From Streptomyces sp. H27-C3 (GTDB lineage Bacteria > Actinomycetota > Actinomycetes > Streptomycetales > Streptomycetaceae), in assembly GCF_030063415.1 (NCBI RefSeq), contig NZ_JASITA010000015.1, forward strand, positions 67,524-131,523: a stretch of 64,000 nt of DNA, in the 5' to 3' direction. Every line of letters begins with the position of its first letter. The stretch's first letter is position 1. Below are positions 33,294-42,213 of the stretch, one piece after another. The position numbers and the translations under genes were made by a program. The notes beneath the pieces are model-generated. The model saw only the letters and a program-made list of their open reading frames with translations. It made no database searches and was not told the origin of the DNA.

Positions 33294-33614
33294 ATGACCG
33301 TGCAGCAAGAGGCTCCCACCGACGACGGCGCGCAGACCGGCGACCCGCTAGAGGTGTGGATCGACCAGGACCTCTGCACCGGCGACGGCATCTGCGCGCA
33401 GTACGCTCCCGATGTCTTCGAGCTGGACATCGACGGTCTGGCGTATGTGAAGAGCCCCGCGGACGAGCTCCTGCAGAGTCCGGGCGCCACCGCGCCCGTG
33501 CCGCTGACGCTTCTGCAGGATGTGGTCGACTCGGCCAAGGAGTGCCCCGGCGACTGTATTCATGTACGTCGAGTTTCGGACAGTGTTGAGGTGTTCGGGC
33601 CCGACGCCCCGTAG
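33294..33614 (+). CDS. ferredoxin, [3Fe-4S] type
   Basis: A 106-residue small acidic protein. The cluster region is IDQDLCTGDGICAQYAPDVF, with CxxxxxC and no middle Cys, and a later ECPGDCIHV. That pattern fits the single-cluster [3Fe-4S] ferredoxins that often serve P450s. It is divergent from arc (242 nt apart), with an 11-bp palindrome GTGTTCAACAC at 33232-33242 in the gap, and ends 4 nt before the convergent secreted-protein gene. The redox partner is unknown; the only P450 in the window is broken. Confidence 0.88.
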   Translation: MTVQQEAPTDDGAQTGDPLEVWIDQDLCTGDGICAQYAPDVFELDIDGLAYVKSPADELLQSPGATAPVPLTLLQDVVDSAKECPGDCIHVRRVSDSVEVFGPDAP

Positions 33615-33618
33615 CGGT

Positions 33619-34185
33619 TCACATACTCTGCGCGTCCGGCCGCCCGGCCCGTACGAACTTGTCCCCCTGCCACTGCCACTTGACCTTTTCCCGCTCGTCC
33701 GGGCAGCAGCGGGGCACGTCGGGCGACGAGTAGCCGAGCAGGGTCGCGGAGACCGTCCCCTCCCGTACGGCGAAATCCGTGATGCTCAGCCGGTCCGCCG
33801 GGTCGACCAGTGTCGCCACGACGCGGGCGGGCCGGGTGAGGACGTAGACGCCGCTCGGCGGGGTGCCTGAGCCGGACTCGCAGCGCGCGACCACCACGGT
33901 CTCGGGCCTGCGGTCGCCGTCGAGGTCGGCCGAGCCCTGATTCACCACGACGCTCTTGGCTCCCCCGCATTCCAGCGGATAGGCGGCGGCGGAGGCATCG
34001 GGGGCGGCGGGAATCGCTTCGCCGCCGGCCGGCCCGGGGCCCGGGGCGGTCTGGGAGGCGGTGGCGGCGCCGGGCTGCAGCAGTCCGGCCGCGGCGACGG
34101 CCGCGCACATCACGGCGGCCGTGGCCAGCCAGTGCACGGGGCGGGGCCGGGTGTGCGCGAGGTCCGGGACGACGGAGGTCTGCAC
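33619..34185 (-). CDS. secreted protein of unknown function
   Basis: A 188-residue protein. A long signal peptide/anchor (PRPVHWLATAAVMCAAVAAAGLLQPG, about 15-40) is followed by an Ala/Pro-rich linker. The globular part (about 68-185) contains SADLDGDRRPETVVVARC, an integrin-like/FG-GAP-type DxDGD motif, and SITDFAVREGTVSATLLGY, PRCCPDEREKVKWQWQGDKFV. The GTG at 34185 with AGGAGA at about 8 nt is chosen over a longer frame. It resembles small conserved Streptomyces exported proteins that I cannot name. Convergent with the ferredoxin gene. Confidence 0.75.
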   Translation of the reverse strand: MQTSVVPDLAHTRPRPVHWLATAAVMCAAVAAAGLLQPGAATASQTAPGPGPAGGEAIPAAPDASAAAYPLECGGAKSVVVNQGSADLDGDRRPETVVVARCESGSGTPPSGVYVLTRPARVVATLVDPADRLSITDFAVREGTVSATLLGYSSPDVPRCCPDEREKVKWQWQGDKFVRAGRPDAQSM

Positions 34186-34324
34186 GCGGGATGTCTCCTG
34201 TGGGGCAGTCCGGTGGGGTGGCGAGCATCGTGCCACATGTCACAGTGCGGCGCAGCGGCGGGGTCACAGGGATTTTCGGGGCCGCTGACGGAGGGTCCGG
34301 CGGTGGTGCGCCGGGCAACGGAAA

Positions 34325-34374
34325 AGCGCCGCCGCCGAGTTCCCCGGTCGGTCGGAGAACTCAGCGGCGGCGCT
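34325..34374 (-). terminator. terminator after trmI
   Basis: An 18-bp stem with one mismatch (34325-34342 with 34357-34374), 15 nt after the trmI stop codon. Confidence 0.8.
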
Positions 34375-34388
34375 TGCTTGTTGGCGGA

Positions 34389-35297
34389 TCAGCCCTTGGA
34401 GGCCGACCCGCTTTCGCTTCCGGGACCCGTGTAGTCGTCGCCGTACGAGCCCTTGGAGGGGCGGCGGCGGCGCAGCGGGGGCTCCACGCCGTCCGCGAGG
34501 CGGCGGGCGGTGAGCAGGAAGCCGGTGTGGCCGATCATCCGGTGGTCCGGACGGACAGCGAGGCCCTCGACGTGCCAGTTGCGGACCATTGATTCCCAGG
34601 CGGCCGGCTCGTTGAACGTGCCGTGCTCGCGGATCGACTCGACGGTGCGGGCGAGCTGGGTGGTCGTCGCGACATAGGCGCAGAGGATGCCGCCGGGGAC
34701 GAGCGCCTTGGAGACGACATCAAGACATTCCCAAGGAGCGAGCATGTCGAGGATTACCCGGTCGACCTCGGTGTCGGAGAGGTTGTCCTGGAGGTCGCCG
34801 ACAGTGAGCTGCCAGGCGGGGTGCGGGCCGCCGAAGTAGCGCTCGACGTTCTGCGTGGCGATCTGGGCGAAGTCCTCGCGGCGCTCGTAGGAGTGCAGCA
34901 TGCCCTGGTCGCCGACGGCGCGCAGCAGGAAGCTGCTGAGCGAGCCGGAACCCACACCTGCTTCGACGACGCGGGCGCCGGCGAAGATGTCGGCGAAGGC
35001 CAGGATCTGCCCCGCGTCCTTGGGGTAGACCACGGCGGCGCCGCGGGGCATGGACAGGACATAGTCGGGGAGCAGGGGGCGCAGCGCAAGGTAGGCGACG
35101 TTCCCCGTGGTACGGACAACATTGCCCTCGGGGAGGCCGATCAGCTCGTCGTGGGAGAAGGAACCCTTGTGGGTGTGGAAATTCTTCCCGGCTTCGAGCG
35201 TGAACGTGTAGTGGCGTCCCTTGGGGTCTGTGAGCTGGACCTGGTCCCCGACCTTGAAGGGGCCGCGTCGGCGGGCGGCACCGGTCGGTTCGGACAT
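34389..35297 (-). CDS. trmI: tRNA (adenine-58-N1)-methyltransferase TrmI
   Basis: A 302-residue protein. An N-terminal beta-barrel (FKVGDQVQLTDPKGRHYTFTL) leads into the Rossmann methyltransferase with the SAM loop VVEAGVGSGSLSSFLL, YERREDFAQIA, DRVILDMLAPWE and GGILCAYVATTTQL. It methylates N1 of A58 in the T-loop of tRNAs as a tetramer. Its place beside the proteasome ATPase region is conserved in M. tuberculosis (Rv2118c). The Gly/Ser-rich last 30 residues are a species-specific tail. Confidence 0.95.
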   Translation of the reverse strand: MSEPTGAARRRGPFKVGDQVQLTDPKGRHYTFTLEAGKNFHTHKGSFSHDELIGLPEGNVVRTTGNVAYLALRPLLPDYVLSMPRGAAVVYPKDAGQILAFADIFAGARVVEAGVGSGSLSSFLLRAVGDQGMLHSYERREDFAQIATQNVERYFGGPHPAWQLTVGDLQDNLSDTEVDRVILDMLAPWECLDVVSKALVPGGILCAYVATTTQLARTVESIREHGTFNEPAAWESMVRNWHVEGLAVRPDHRMIGHTGFLLTARRLADGVEPPLRRRRPSKGSYGDDYTGPGSESGSASKG

Positions 35298-35374
35298 GTG
35301 ACCAGAGTACCGGCCTTTTTGAGGCCCCGTTCACCCCGGCCGGCCGCCGCACCGGCGGGCGGACCTGGGGTCCT

Positions 35375-36649
35375 TCAGGACTGCGGCCTCGCCATGGCCG
35401 CGACGAAGGCGCGTTCCACGTCGGTGGTGGACAGGACGCCGTAGATCTCGCCGTTCTCCTCGATCACGAGGTACTCGGTGGCCGGGGAGGCCCTGAGGCG
35501 CTCCAGGAGGGCTTCGCCCGCCAGTTCGGCGGGGACGAGCATGTCCTCGGTGAGGTCCTGGGCGAGGCCGCTCACCGCAACCCAGGGGCGGCGGTGCTCG
35601 GGTACGCCGGCGATGGCCGCCTCGCGGACGACCGCGGTGGGCTCGCCCTGGCCGTCGACGACGACGAGGGCGCGGGCGCCGGACTCGTTGGCGCGGCGCA
35701 GTGCCTCGGAGAGCGGGGTTGCGGACTCGACGGGGACAGCGCGCCGGGTGAGGGTGCGGGCGCGCAGGTCGGGGAGGTGCTGGCGCAGGCGGGCCACGCG
35801 CAGGCTGTTGCCGGCGCCGGTCCAGATGATGGCGGCGAGGATGGCGGCGAGCAGCGCGTCGGTGACGGTTTCCATGCCGCCGATGTCCGCGGTGGAGTTT
35901 CCGAGGGCGCCGGTGTGGGTGAGCAGCGGGAGGCCGATGAGGACGGTAACGGCGAGGGCCCTGCCGACCCAGGCGGCGGCGACCGTGCCGGTCATCGGGT
36001 TTCCGGTGATCTTCCAGATGACGGCACGGAGCATCCGGCCGCCGTCGAGGGGCAGGCCGGGGAGCAGGTTGAAGGCGGCCACGATCAGGTTGGAGATCAT
36101 CAGGCCGGCCAGCAGGACGCCGGGGACGGTGCCTGGTTCGACCGCCTTCATGCCCGCGTAGAAGACGCCGGACAGCACGAGGGAGAGCAGGGGGCCGACG
36201 AAAGCGAGGACGAATTCGCGTCCCGGGGTCTCGGACTCCTTCTCAATCTCCGAGACGCCGCCGAAGAACTGGAGCTGGATGCGGCGCACCGGCAGTTCGA
36301 AGCGCAGGGCCGCGACGGTGTGGGCCAGTTCGTGGACGAGCACCGAGGCGTAGAAGGCGACGGCGAAGAAGAGGGACACCAGGTAGCGGAGGTTTCCCAA
36401 CTCGGGCAGTACGCGGTCGAGCTGGCCGCCGAAGACCCAGGTGATGAGCGCCGCGACGAGGAACCAGCTGGGGGCGACGTACACCGGTACGCCGAAGGGA
36501 CGGCCCATCAGAAGTCCGCCGCCCGGTTCGCGGGGGCGTTGCGGCTTGCCGCCGTCGGGCGGGGCGCCGGGGCTCTTGCCCCCTGCGCCGGACTGCGGCT
36601 GTCCGCTCTCGCCGCTCTCGTCCACGGTGTCCCTTCGTTCGGTCGTCAT
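35375..36649 (-). CDS. site-2 (M50) membrane metalloprotease with CBS domains
   Basis: A 424-residue protein. A ~50-residue Gly/Pro-rich N-terminus precedes the membrane protease core with the zinc motif HELAH (about residue 105) and the second motif NLLPGLPLDGGRML. About six membrane helices lie between 50 and 280. The C-terminal ~120 residues are a CBS pair (ARTLTRRAVPVESATPLSEALR, YGVLSTTDVERAF). CBS-containing S2P-like proteases are widespread in actinobacteria with mostly unknown substrates. It is 77 nt upstream of trmI on the same strand. Confidence 0.9.
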   Translation of the reverse strand: MTTERRDTVDESGESGQPQSGAGGKSPGAPPDGGKPQRPREPGGGLLMGRPFGVPVYVAPSWFLVAALITWVFGGQLDRVLPELGNLRYLVSLFFAVAFYASVLVHELAHTVAALRFELPVRRIQLQFFGGVSEIEKESETPGREFVLAFVGPLLSLVLSGVFYAGMKAVEPGTVPGVLLAGLMISNLIVAAFNLLPGLPLDGGRMLRAVIWKITGNPMTGTVAAAWVGRALAVTVLIGLPLLTHTGALGNSTADIGGMETVTDALLAAILAAIIWTGAGNSLRVARLRQHLPDLRARTLTRRAVPVESATPLSEALRRANESGARALVVVDGQGEPTAVVREAAIAGVPEHRRPWVAVSGLAQDLTEDMLVPAELAGEALLERLRASPATEYLVIEENGEIYGVLSTTDVERAFVAAMARPQS

Positions 36650-36778
36650 GCTTCACGTGCGGATCGCTCGGTGCTTCGCTTCCCGCCGGGCGGTCGGCCC
36701 TGCGATCGTGCGGGTCGGGTGCCTCTGTCGTCGATGGTATGCGGCTCGCTGTCAGTGGCGGGTCGTAGGGTCTGAGTC

Positions 36779-37660
36779 ATGACTACGAGTACCGGTCGGG
36801 CCGATGCCGCCCAGCGCCCCATGTCGCTGTCCCCCTCGCGGGCGAGCGACTTCATGCGGTGTCCGCTGCTCTACCGGTTCCGGGTGATCGACAAGCTGCC
36901 CGAAAAGCCGAGTGAGGCGGCGACCCGCGGCACGCTGGTGCACGCGGTGCTTGAGCGGCTGTTCGACGATCCGGCGACCGAGCGCACGGCGCCGCGGGCC
37001 AGGGCGATGGTGCCGGGGCAGTGGGACCGGTTGCTGGAGTCCAAGCCCGAGCTGGTCGAGCTGTTCGCGGAGGATCCCCAGGGCGAGCGGTTGTCTCGAT
37101 GGCTGGAGCAGGCCGAGGAGCTCGTCGAGCGGTGGTTCACGCTGGAGGACCCGACGCGTCTGGAGCCGGCGGAGCGTGAGCTGTTCGTGGAGACGGAGTT
37201 GCAGTCGGGTCTGCGGCTGCGCGGCATCATCGACCGGGTGGATGTGACGCCGGCGGGTGAGGTGCGGGTCGTCGACTACAAGACGGGCAAGGCGCCGAGG
37301 CCGGAGTATGCCGAGGGTGCGCTGTTCCAGATGAAGTTCTACGCGCTGGTGATCTGGCGGTGGAAGGGGCTGGTGCCGCGCCGACTCCAGCTGGTGTATC
37401 TGGGCAGCGGCGATGTGGTGACGTACGACCCGGTCGAGGAGGATCTGGAGCGGGTGGAGCGCAAGCTGCTCGCACTGTGGGACGCAATCAAGGAGGCCAC
37501 CGAGACGGGTGAGTGGCTGCCGCGCAGAACGAAGCTGTGCGGGTGGTGCGACTACCAGGCGGTATGTCCCGAATTCGGCGGCACTCCCCCGGTGTATCCG
37601 CTGCCGGTGCGCCCGGCCGAATCGGCCGGGGCGGACCAAGGCAGAATGGGCTCGGTCTAG
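36779..37660 (+). CDS. RecB-family PD-(D/E)XK exonuclease
   Basis: A 293-residue protein. LSPSRASDFMRCPLLYRF contains the first Cys of the iron-sulfur cage. GTLVHAVLERLF follows. The catalytic core is GIIDRVDVTPAGEVRVVDYKTGKAP (D...VDYKTGK, motif II/III), then the QMKFYALVIWR helix, and the closing Cys set KLCGWCDYQAVCPEF that completes a 4Fe-4S cluster as in Cas4/AddB-type nucleases. It is probably involved in DNA end processing. The homologous position next to trmI is kept in M. tuberculosis (Rv2119). No associated CRISPR is present. Confidence 0.92.
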   Translation: MTTSTGRADAAQRPMSLSPSRASDFMRCPLLYRFRVIDKLPEKPSEAATRGTLVHAVLERLFDDPATERTAPRARAMVPGQWDRLLESKPELVELFAEDPQGERLSRWLEQAEELVERWFTLEDPTRLEPAERELFVETELQSGLRLRGIIDRVDVTPAGEVRVVDYKTGKAPRPEYAEGALFQMKFYALVIWRWKGLVPRRLQLVYLGSGDVVTYDPVEEDLERVERKLLALWDAIKEATETGEWLPRRTKLCGWCDYQAVCPEFGGTPPVYPLPVRPAESAGADQGRMGSV

Positions 37661-37673
37661 AGAAGGAGAACCT

Positions 37674-38345
37674 GTGGCTATCCGCGTCCTACTGGTCGAC
37701 GACCAGCCGCTGCTGCGCACCGGCTTCCGGATGATTCTGGAGGCCGAGCAGGACCTCGCGGTCGTCGGCGAGGCCGGAGACGGTCTGCAGGCGCTCGACC
37801 AGGTCCGGGCGCTGCAGCCCGATGTGGTCCTGATGGACATCCGGATGCCGCGGATGGACGGGGTCGAGGCGACCCGTCAGATCACCGGGCCGGGCCGTGA
37901 CGGCCCGGCGAAGGTGCTCGTGCTGACCACCTTCGACCTCGACGAGTATGTGGTGGAGGCGCTGCGGGCGGGCGCCAGTGGGTTCCTGCTGAAGGACGCG
38001 CCCGCCAATGAGCTCGTCCAGGCGATCCGGGTGGTCGCGGCCGGTGAGGCGATGCTGGCGCCGAGCATCACGCGCCGGCTGCTCGACAAGTACGCCGATC
38101 ATCTGCCGTCGGGCGAGGAGCAGACGCCCGACACTCTGCACACGCTGACGGATCGCGAGGTCGAGGTGCTCAAGCTGGTGGCCCGCGGCTTGTCCAATGC
38201 GGAGATCGCGGCGGATCTGTTCGTCAGCGAGACGACGGTCAAGACCCATGTCGGTCATGTGCTGACCAAGCTGGGTCTGCGCGACCGGGTGCAGGCCGCG
38301 GTGTACGCGTACGAGAGCGGACTGGTCAGGCCCGGCGCCCAGTAG
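37674..38345 (+). CDS. LuxR/NarL-family response regulator (orphan)
   Basis: A 223-residue protein. The receiver domain at about 1-120 has the acidic pocket VDDQ, phosphoacceptor Asp in VVLMDIRMPRMDG (about D53) and Lys in FLLKDAP. A LuxR-type HTH at about 155-220 has LTDREVEVLKLVARGLSNAEIA and ETTVKTHVGHVLTKLGLRDR. The GTG at 37674 has AAGGAG at 5 nt. It follows the nuclease gene by 13 nt and may be co-transcribed. No histidine kinase gene is nearby, so the signal source is unknown. Confidence 0.94.
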   Translation: MAIRVLLVDDQPLLRTGFRMILEAEQDLAVVGEAGDGLQALDQVRALQPDVVLMDIRMPRMDGVEATRQITGPGRDGPAKVLVLTTFDLDEYVVEALRAGASGFLLKDAPANELVQAIRVVAAGEAMLAPSITRRLLDKYADHLPSGEEQTPDTLHTLTDREVEVLKLVARGLSNAEIAADLFVSETTVKTHVGHVLTKLGLRDRVQAAVYAYESGLVRPGAQ

Positions 38346-38381
38346 CGGACGCCGGGCCCGGTGAGCGGGGTTCGGCAGCAG

Positions 38382-38424
38382 GATCAACAGCGGGGACCGA
38401 CGGTGTCGGTCCCCGCTGTTGATC
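38382..38424. terminator. strong bidirectional terminator
   Basis: A perfect 20-bp stem (38382-38401 with 38405-38424) with a 3-nt loop sits between the convergent response-regulator and binding-protein genes. Confidence 0.9.
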
Positions 38425-38442
38425 TGTCAGGCCTCGGATCTG

Positions 38443-40029
38443 TCAGGCCTTGCTGATTTCCCAGAAGCGGAAGACGGTCGAGGCGTCCAGGGTCCATTCG
38501 AGGCCCGCGATGCCGTCGTGCGCCACGGCGTACTGCTTGCCCTGCCACAGCGGGAGGATCGGCAGCTCGGCGGCGACGATGTCCTGAAGCTTGCCGAAGT
38601 CCTCCTCGACCGTGGTGCGGTCGGCGGCGGCGGCGGTGTCCGGGATGATCCGGCCGGTGATCTCTTCGTTCTCGAAGTTGTTGCCGAGGACGTTGTCCTT
38701 GTCGAAGAACGGCTGGGTGAAGTTGTCCGGGTCCGGATAGTCGGGGACCCAGCCCTTCACATACACGCCGTACCTGCCGGCCGCGATGTCCTTCTCGTAC
38801 TGCTCGGTCTCGACCGACTTGACCGTCGCGTCGAAGAGCCCACTCGTGTTGAGCTGCTTGGCTATCGCCTCGAACTCCTGGACCGTGGCGGGGCCGTAGC
38901 GGCTCGGTGTGGCCCACAGCGTGAGCTTGACCTTGCTGTTGACACCCGCGTTCCGCAGTGCCTTCGCGGCCTTGGCCGGCTGTGGGCTGCCCCCGTAGGT
39001 GTCGAAGAACGCCGTGTTGTGGGCGCCGATGCCCGCCGGGACGATCGAGTACAGCGGGGTGGCGGTGGACTGGTAGACGTCGCGTACCAGTGCGTCGCGG
39101 TCGACGAGGTAGGCGATGGCCTTGCGCACGCCGATCTTGCCGACGACCGGGTCGTTCACATTGAAGACCAGGTGCTGGACCTCGGCGCTGGTGCCCTCGA
39201 CGATCTCGACGTCCTTGTCGCTGCTGTCCTTCGACCTTTCGAGCTCCGCGATGTCCCCGGCGGTGAGGCCTCGGTAGGCGAGGTCGATGTCGCGCCTCTT
39301 GAACGAGGCGGCCAGCGCCTTCTGGTCACCGTGGAAGAACTTCATGGTGACGCCGTTGTTCTTCGTCTCGGCGGTGCCCCGGTAGCTCTCGTTGACCGAG
39401 AAGTCGGCTCCCGCGTCGCTGAAGGAGTCCAGCTTGTACGGGCCCGAGCCGACGGCCTTCTTGTCGGTGCGCAGCTCGTCGAAGGCGTACTCGGTGTGGT
39501 CGATGATGGATCCGGCGCCCGAGGCGATCTTGCTGGGGAAGGTGGCGTCCGGGACCTTGAGGTTGAAGACGACGGTCTTCTCGTCGGGGGTCTTGATCGT
39601 GTCGATCGTGGACAGCATGACCGGCGCCGGACCGGCCTTGTCGTTGATCTTCAGCGCGCGCTCGAAGGAGTACTTGACGTCCTTGGCGGCCAGCGTGTTG
39701 CCGTTGCTGAACTTCAGCCCGTCGCGCAGAGTGCAGCGGAAGATGGTGCTGCTGCCGTTGTCGAAGCCGCACTTCTCGGCGGCCTCGGGCTGCGGGACCG
39801 AGCTGCCCTTGGGGAAGCTGAGCAAGGACTGGAAGACGTTGTTGAACAGCAGCCAGGATCCCGGGTCGTAACCCGAGGCGGGGTCGGTGGCCAGCACCTC
39901 GTCCGACATTCCCATGACGACCTCGTCGCCGCTGTTCCCGGAGCCTTCCTTGGTGCCGCAGCCGCCGAGCAGACCCGCTGCCAGACCCACCGCGAGCGGG
40001 GCCGTCAGCCACTGATTACGCGTTTTCAC
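38443..40029 (-). CDS. ABC transporter substrate-binding lipoprotein, family 5 (peptide/nickel type)
   Basis: A 528-residue protein. Signal peptide with lipobox LLGGC (Cys about 24). Family-5 features: LRDGLKFSNGNTLAAKDVKYSFERAL, IVPAGIGAHNTAF, KLTLWATPSR and YVKGWVPDYPDPDNF. It captures peptides or similar oligomeric ligands outside the cell. It lies 84 nt downstream of a paralogue on the same strand. No permease or ATPase genes adjoin, so it must work with a transporter encoded elsewhere or act as a sensor. Confidence 0.92.
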   Translation of the reverse strand: MKTRNQWLTAPLAVGLAAGLLGGCGTKEGSGNSGDEVVMGMSDEVLATDPASGYDPGSWLLFNNVFQSLLSFPKGSSVPQPEAAEKCGFDNGSSTIFRCTLRDGLKFSNGNTLAAKDVKYSFERALKINDKAGPAPVMLSTIDTIKTPDEKTVVFNLKVPDATFPSKIASGAGSIIDHTEYAFDELRTDKKAVGSGPYKLDSFSDAGADFSVNESYRGTAETKNNGVTMKFFHGDQKALAASFKRRDIDLAYRGLTAGDIAELERSKDSSDKDVEIVEGTSAEVQHLVFNVNDPVVGKIGVRKAIAYLVDRDALVRDVYQSTATPLYSIVPAGIGAHNTAFFDTYGGSPQPAKAAKALRNAGVNSKVKLTLWATPSRYGPATVQEFEAIAKQLNTSGLFDATVKSVETEQYEKDIAAGRYGVYVKGWVPDYPDPDNFTQPFFDKDNVLGNNFENEEITGRIIPDTAAAADRTTVEEDFGKLQDIVAAELPILPLWQGKQYAVAHDGIAGLEWTLDASTVFRFWEISKA

Positions 40030-40113
40030 AGACTTGCCTCACTGATTTACCGATGCTTCAACCGAATTGCCCACCGGTCGTGTGCTCTCCGCGACCGGGT
40101 ACTGCCGACGCCG

Positions 40114-41712
40114 TCAGACGCCGCGGCCCAACTCCCACAACTGCAGGTCCGCGGAGCCGGTGACCGACCACTCGACGCCGGTGATGTCGTCACGCGCGGC
40201 GACGTACTGCTTGCCCTGCCACAGCGGCAGCAGCGGCACGTCCTCGGCGACGATTTCCTGGATCCGCTCGAACGGCTCGGACGCGGCGCCCCGGTCCGCG
40301 GCGCGCCGCGACTCGGGGATGAGCCTGGTGCGGATTTCCGTGTTCGCGTACGGGCTGTTGAGGAAGTTGTCCTCGTCGAGGAACGGGGCGACGTAGCTGT
40401 CGGCGTCCGGGAAGTCGGGGAACCAGCCCATGCCGTAGACGGCGTAGTCGCCGCGGTTCTGGTTCTCGCGGAACTTCGTCCACTCGGTGCCCTTGATGTC
40501 GACCTTGAAGAGCCCGCTGGCGTTGAGCTGCTCCTTGAGCACCTCGAACTCCTTCTCCGTGGCCGCACCGTAGTGGTCGGTGGTGTAGTTCAAGGTGAAC
40601 TTCACCGGCGTGGTGATGCCGGCCGCGCTCAGCATGTTCGCGGCCTTCTTCCGGTTCGGTTCGCCGTACTTGTTGAAGAACGAGTTCTGGTGACCCGCGA
40701 TGCTGGCCGGGATCAGGGAGTACAGCGGCTCGGCGGTGGCCGGGTAGACCTTGCCCGCGAGCTCGCCGCGGTCGATGACGGCGGCCATCGCCTGGCGCAC
40801 CGCCTTGTCCTTCACCGTGGCGTCGTCGGTGGTGAAGCCCAGGTAGCGGATCTCCAGGCCGGGCATCTCGACGAGGTCGATGCCTTCCTGCGGGTTCTCC
40901 GACATCCGCTCGATCTGCTCGGGCGTCAGGGTGCGGGTCATCATGCCGATCTCGCCGTCCTTGAGCGCCTTCTCCATCGCGTCGGCGTCCGGGAACGAGC
41001 GCAGCTCGACCTTGTCGTTCCGCAGCTTCAAGTCGCCCTTGTAGTCGGGGTTCTTGGTGAAGATGGCGCTGGTGACCTTGTTGTCCTTGGTCTCGGCCTT
41101 GATGGTGTACGGGCCCGAACCGCCGATCTCGAAGCCGTCGCGGAGCTTGGTGGCCTCGTACGCCTCGGGGTCGACGATGCCTGCGGCCGGCGTCGAGAGC
41201 TTGTACGGGAACGTGGCGTCCGGGGTCTTGAGGTGGAAGACGATCCCGCTGTCGCCGTTGGCCTCGATCGTGTCGATGTTGGTCAGCAGACCACTCGGGC
41301 CGCTACTGTCCTTGATCTTCACCACGCGCTCAAGTGAGAACTTCACGGCTTCCGCGTTGAGCGCCTCGCCGCCGGGGAACTTGAGCCCGCTGCGCAGCTT
41401 GCAGCGGTAGCTCTCGTTCTGGGTGTCGGTGAAGCCGCACCTGGAGGCCGCTTCCGGCACCGGCTCTCCGCCGCCGCGCGGGATGTGCATCAGTGTCTGG
41501 ACGGTCTGACGCAGGATGTTCCAGGACCCCGCGTCATAGGCGAACGCGGGGTCGAAGGGCGCCGGAGTGTCCTTGGTGGCTGCGAACTGGTCCGTGGTGC
41601 CCACAACAATGGCGTCGCCACCCTTGCCCCCACTGTCCGTCGCGCCACACGCGGCCAGCACGGGGGCCAGCAGACCGATCACGGCCGGCAGCACCAGAGT
41701 CTTGCGGTTCAT
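40114..41712 (-). CDS. ABC transporter substrate-binding lipoprotein, family 5 (paralogue)
   Basis: A 532-residue protein. Signal peptide with lipobox LAAC (Cys about 22). LRSGLKFPGGEALNAEAVKFSLERVV, SLIPASIAGHQNSFF, YGMGWFPDFPDADSYVAPFLD and the C-terminal LPLLPLWQGKQYVAA parallel the downstream paralogue along the whole length, so the pair arose by tandem duplication. Ligand unknown. Transcribed towards the paralogue; its promoter must lie in the 500-nt gap upstream. Confidence 0.92.
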   Translation of the reverse strand: MNRKTLVLPAVIGLLAPVLAACGATDSGGKGGDAIVVGTTDQFAATKDTPAPFDPAFAYDAGSWNILRQTVQTLMHIPRGGGEPVPEAASRCGFTDTQNESYRCKLRSGLKFPGGEALNAEAVKFSLERVVKIKDSSGPSGLLTNIDTIEANGDSGIVFHLKTPDATFPYKLSTPAAGIVDPEAYEATKLRDGFEIGGSGPYTIKAETKDNKVTSAIFTKNPDYKGDLKLRNDKVELRSFPDADAMEKALKDGEIGMMTRTLTPEQIERMSENPQEGIDLVEMPGLEIRYLGFTTDDATVKDKAVRQAMAAVIDRGELAGKVYPATAEPLYSLIPASIAGHQNSFFNKYGEPNRKKAANMLSAAGITTPVKFTLNYTTDHYGAATEKEFEVLKEQLNASGLFKVDIKGTEWTKFRENQNRGDYAVYGMGWFPDFPDADSYVAPFLDEDNFLNSPYANTEIRTRLIPESRRAADRGAASEPFERIQEIVAEDVPLLPLWQGKQYVAARDDITGVEWSVTGSADLQLWELGRGV

Positions 41713-42213
41713 CCTGGACGTTCTCCCTCATCCGGCACTGAGTTTGAGCGATTGCGGGACACTCCGCCGCCGCCACCCGGTCTGGGCGGGGCGATCGGGC
41801 CGGATGCAGTGCGATCGGTTCCGTGGTGTCAGCAACTGGTCGAGTGCTGAGGCACGCGTTGATGCGGCGAAGTACTCACGACGAGATTAGTGGGAATCGC
41901 CACGGAAGCAGGACCGGTGCGCGGTCGGACTGTTATCGGCCGGTGATCATGATCGACGGGGTGCCGTCGCCGGGGTTCGGGAATGATTCGTACACCACTC
42001 CACCAATGCGGACACAAGGGTGCCAAAAACGACCTCGTGGCGGCGGTCGAGGGCTCGCGCACGGCCGCATCAGCCGGCCCGCTCGTGATGAACATCACCT
42101 TGGGCGGGCTATTGATCAACGGCCTTTTTTTGCGTTCCGCCCGGTACGGAAAAAGCACATTCCAATGCCGGGAGTTCCCTGCACCCTTTCAGGAAAGCAC
42201 GCTCGGTGAACGG
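41713..42213. other. 500-bp intergenic region without a supported gene
   Basis: Short open frames here have no domain, no convincing ribosome site and mixed codon bias. The stretch should hold the promoter of the binding-protein pair and the 3' end of the HAD transcript. A T7 run at 42124-42130 follows an imperfect hairpin (GTGATG...CATCAC) and might be a relic terminator; nothing else stands out. Confidence 0.5.

Noticed and set aside
36779..37660. Cas4 identity for the RecB-like nuclease
   Set aside because: Nuclease motifs and Cys residues resemble Cas4, but there is no CRISPR array or cas gene in the window, and the gene's position beside trmI is that of a conserved actinobacterial RecB-family gene.
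41829..42158. 109-codon minus-strand frame in the 500-bp gap
   Set aside because: No domain, no ribosome site at a sensible distance, irregular codon use, and no signal peptide.
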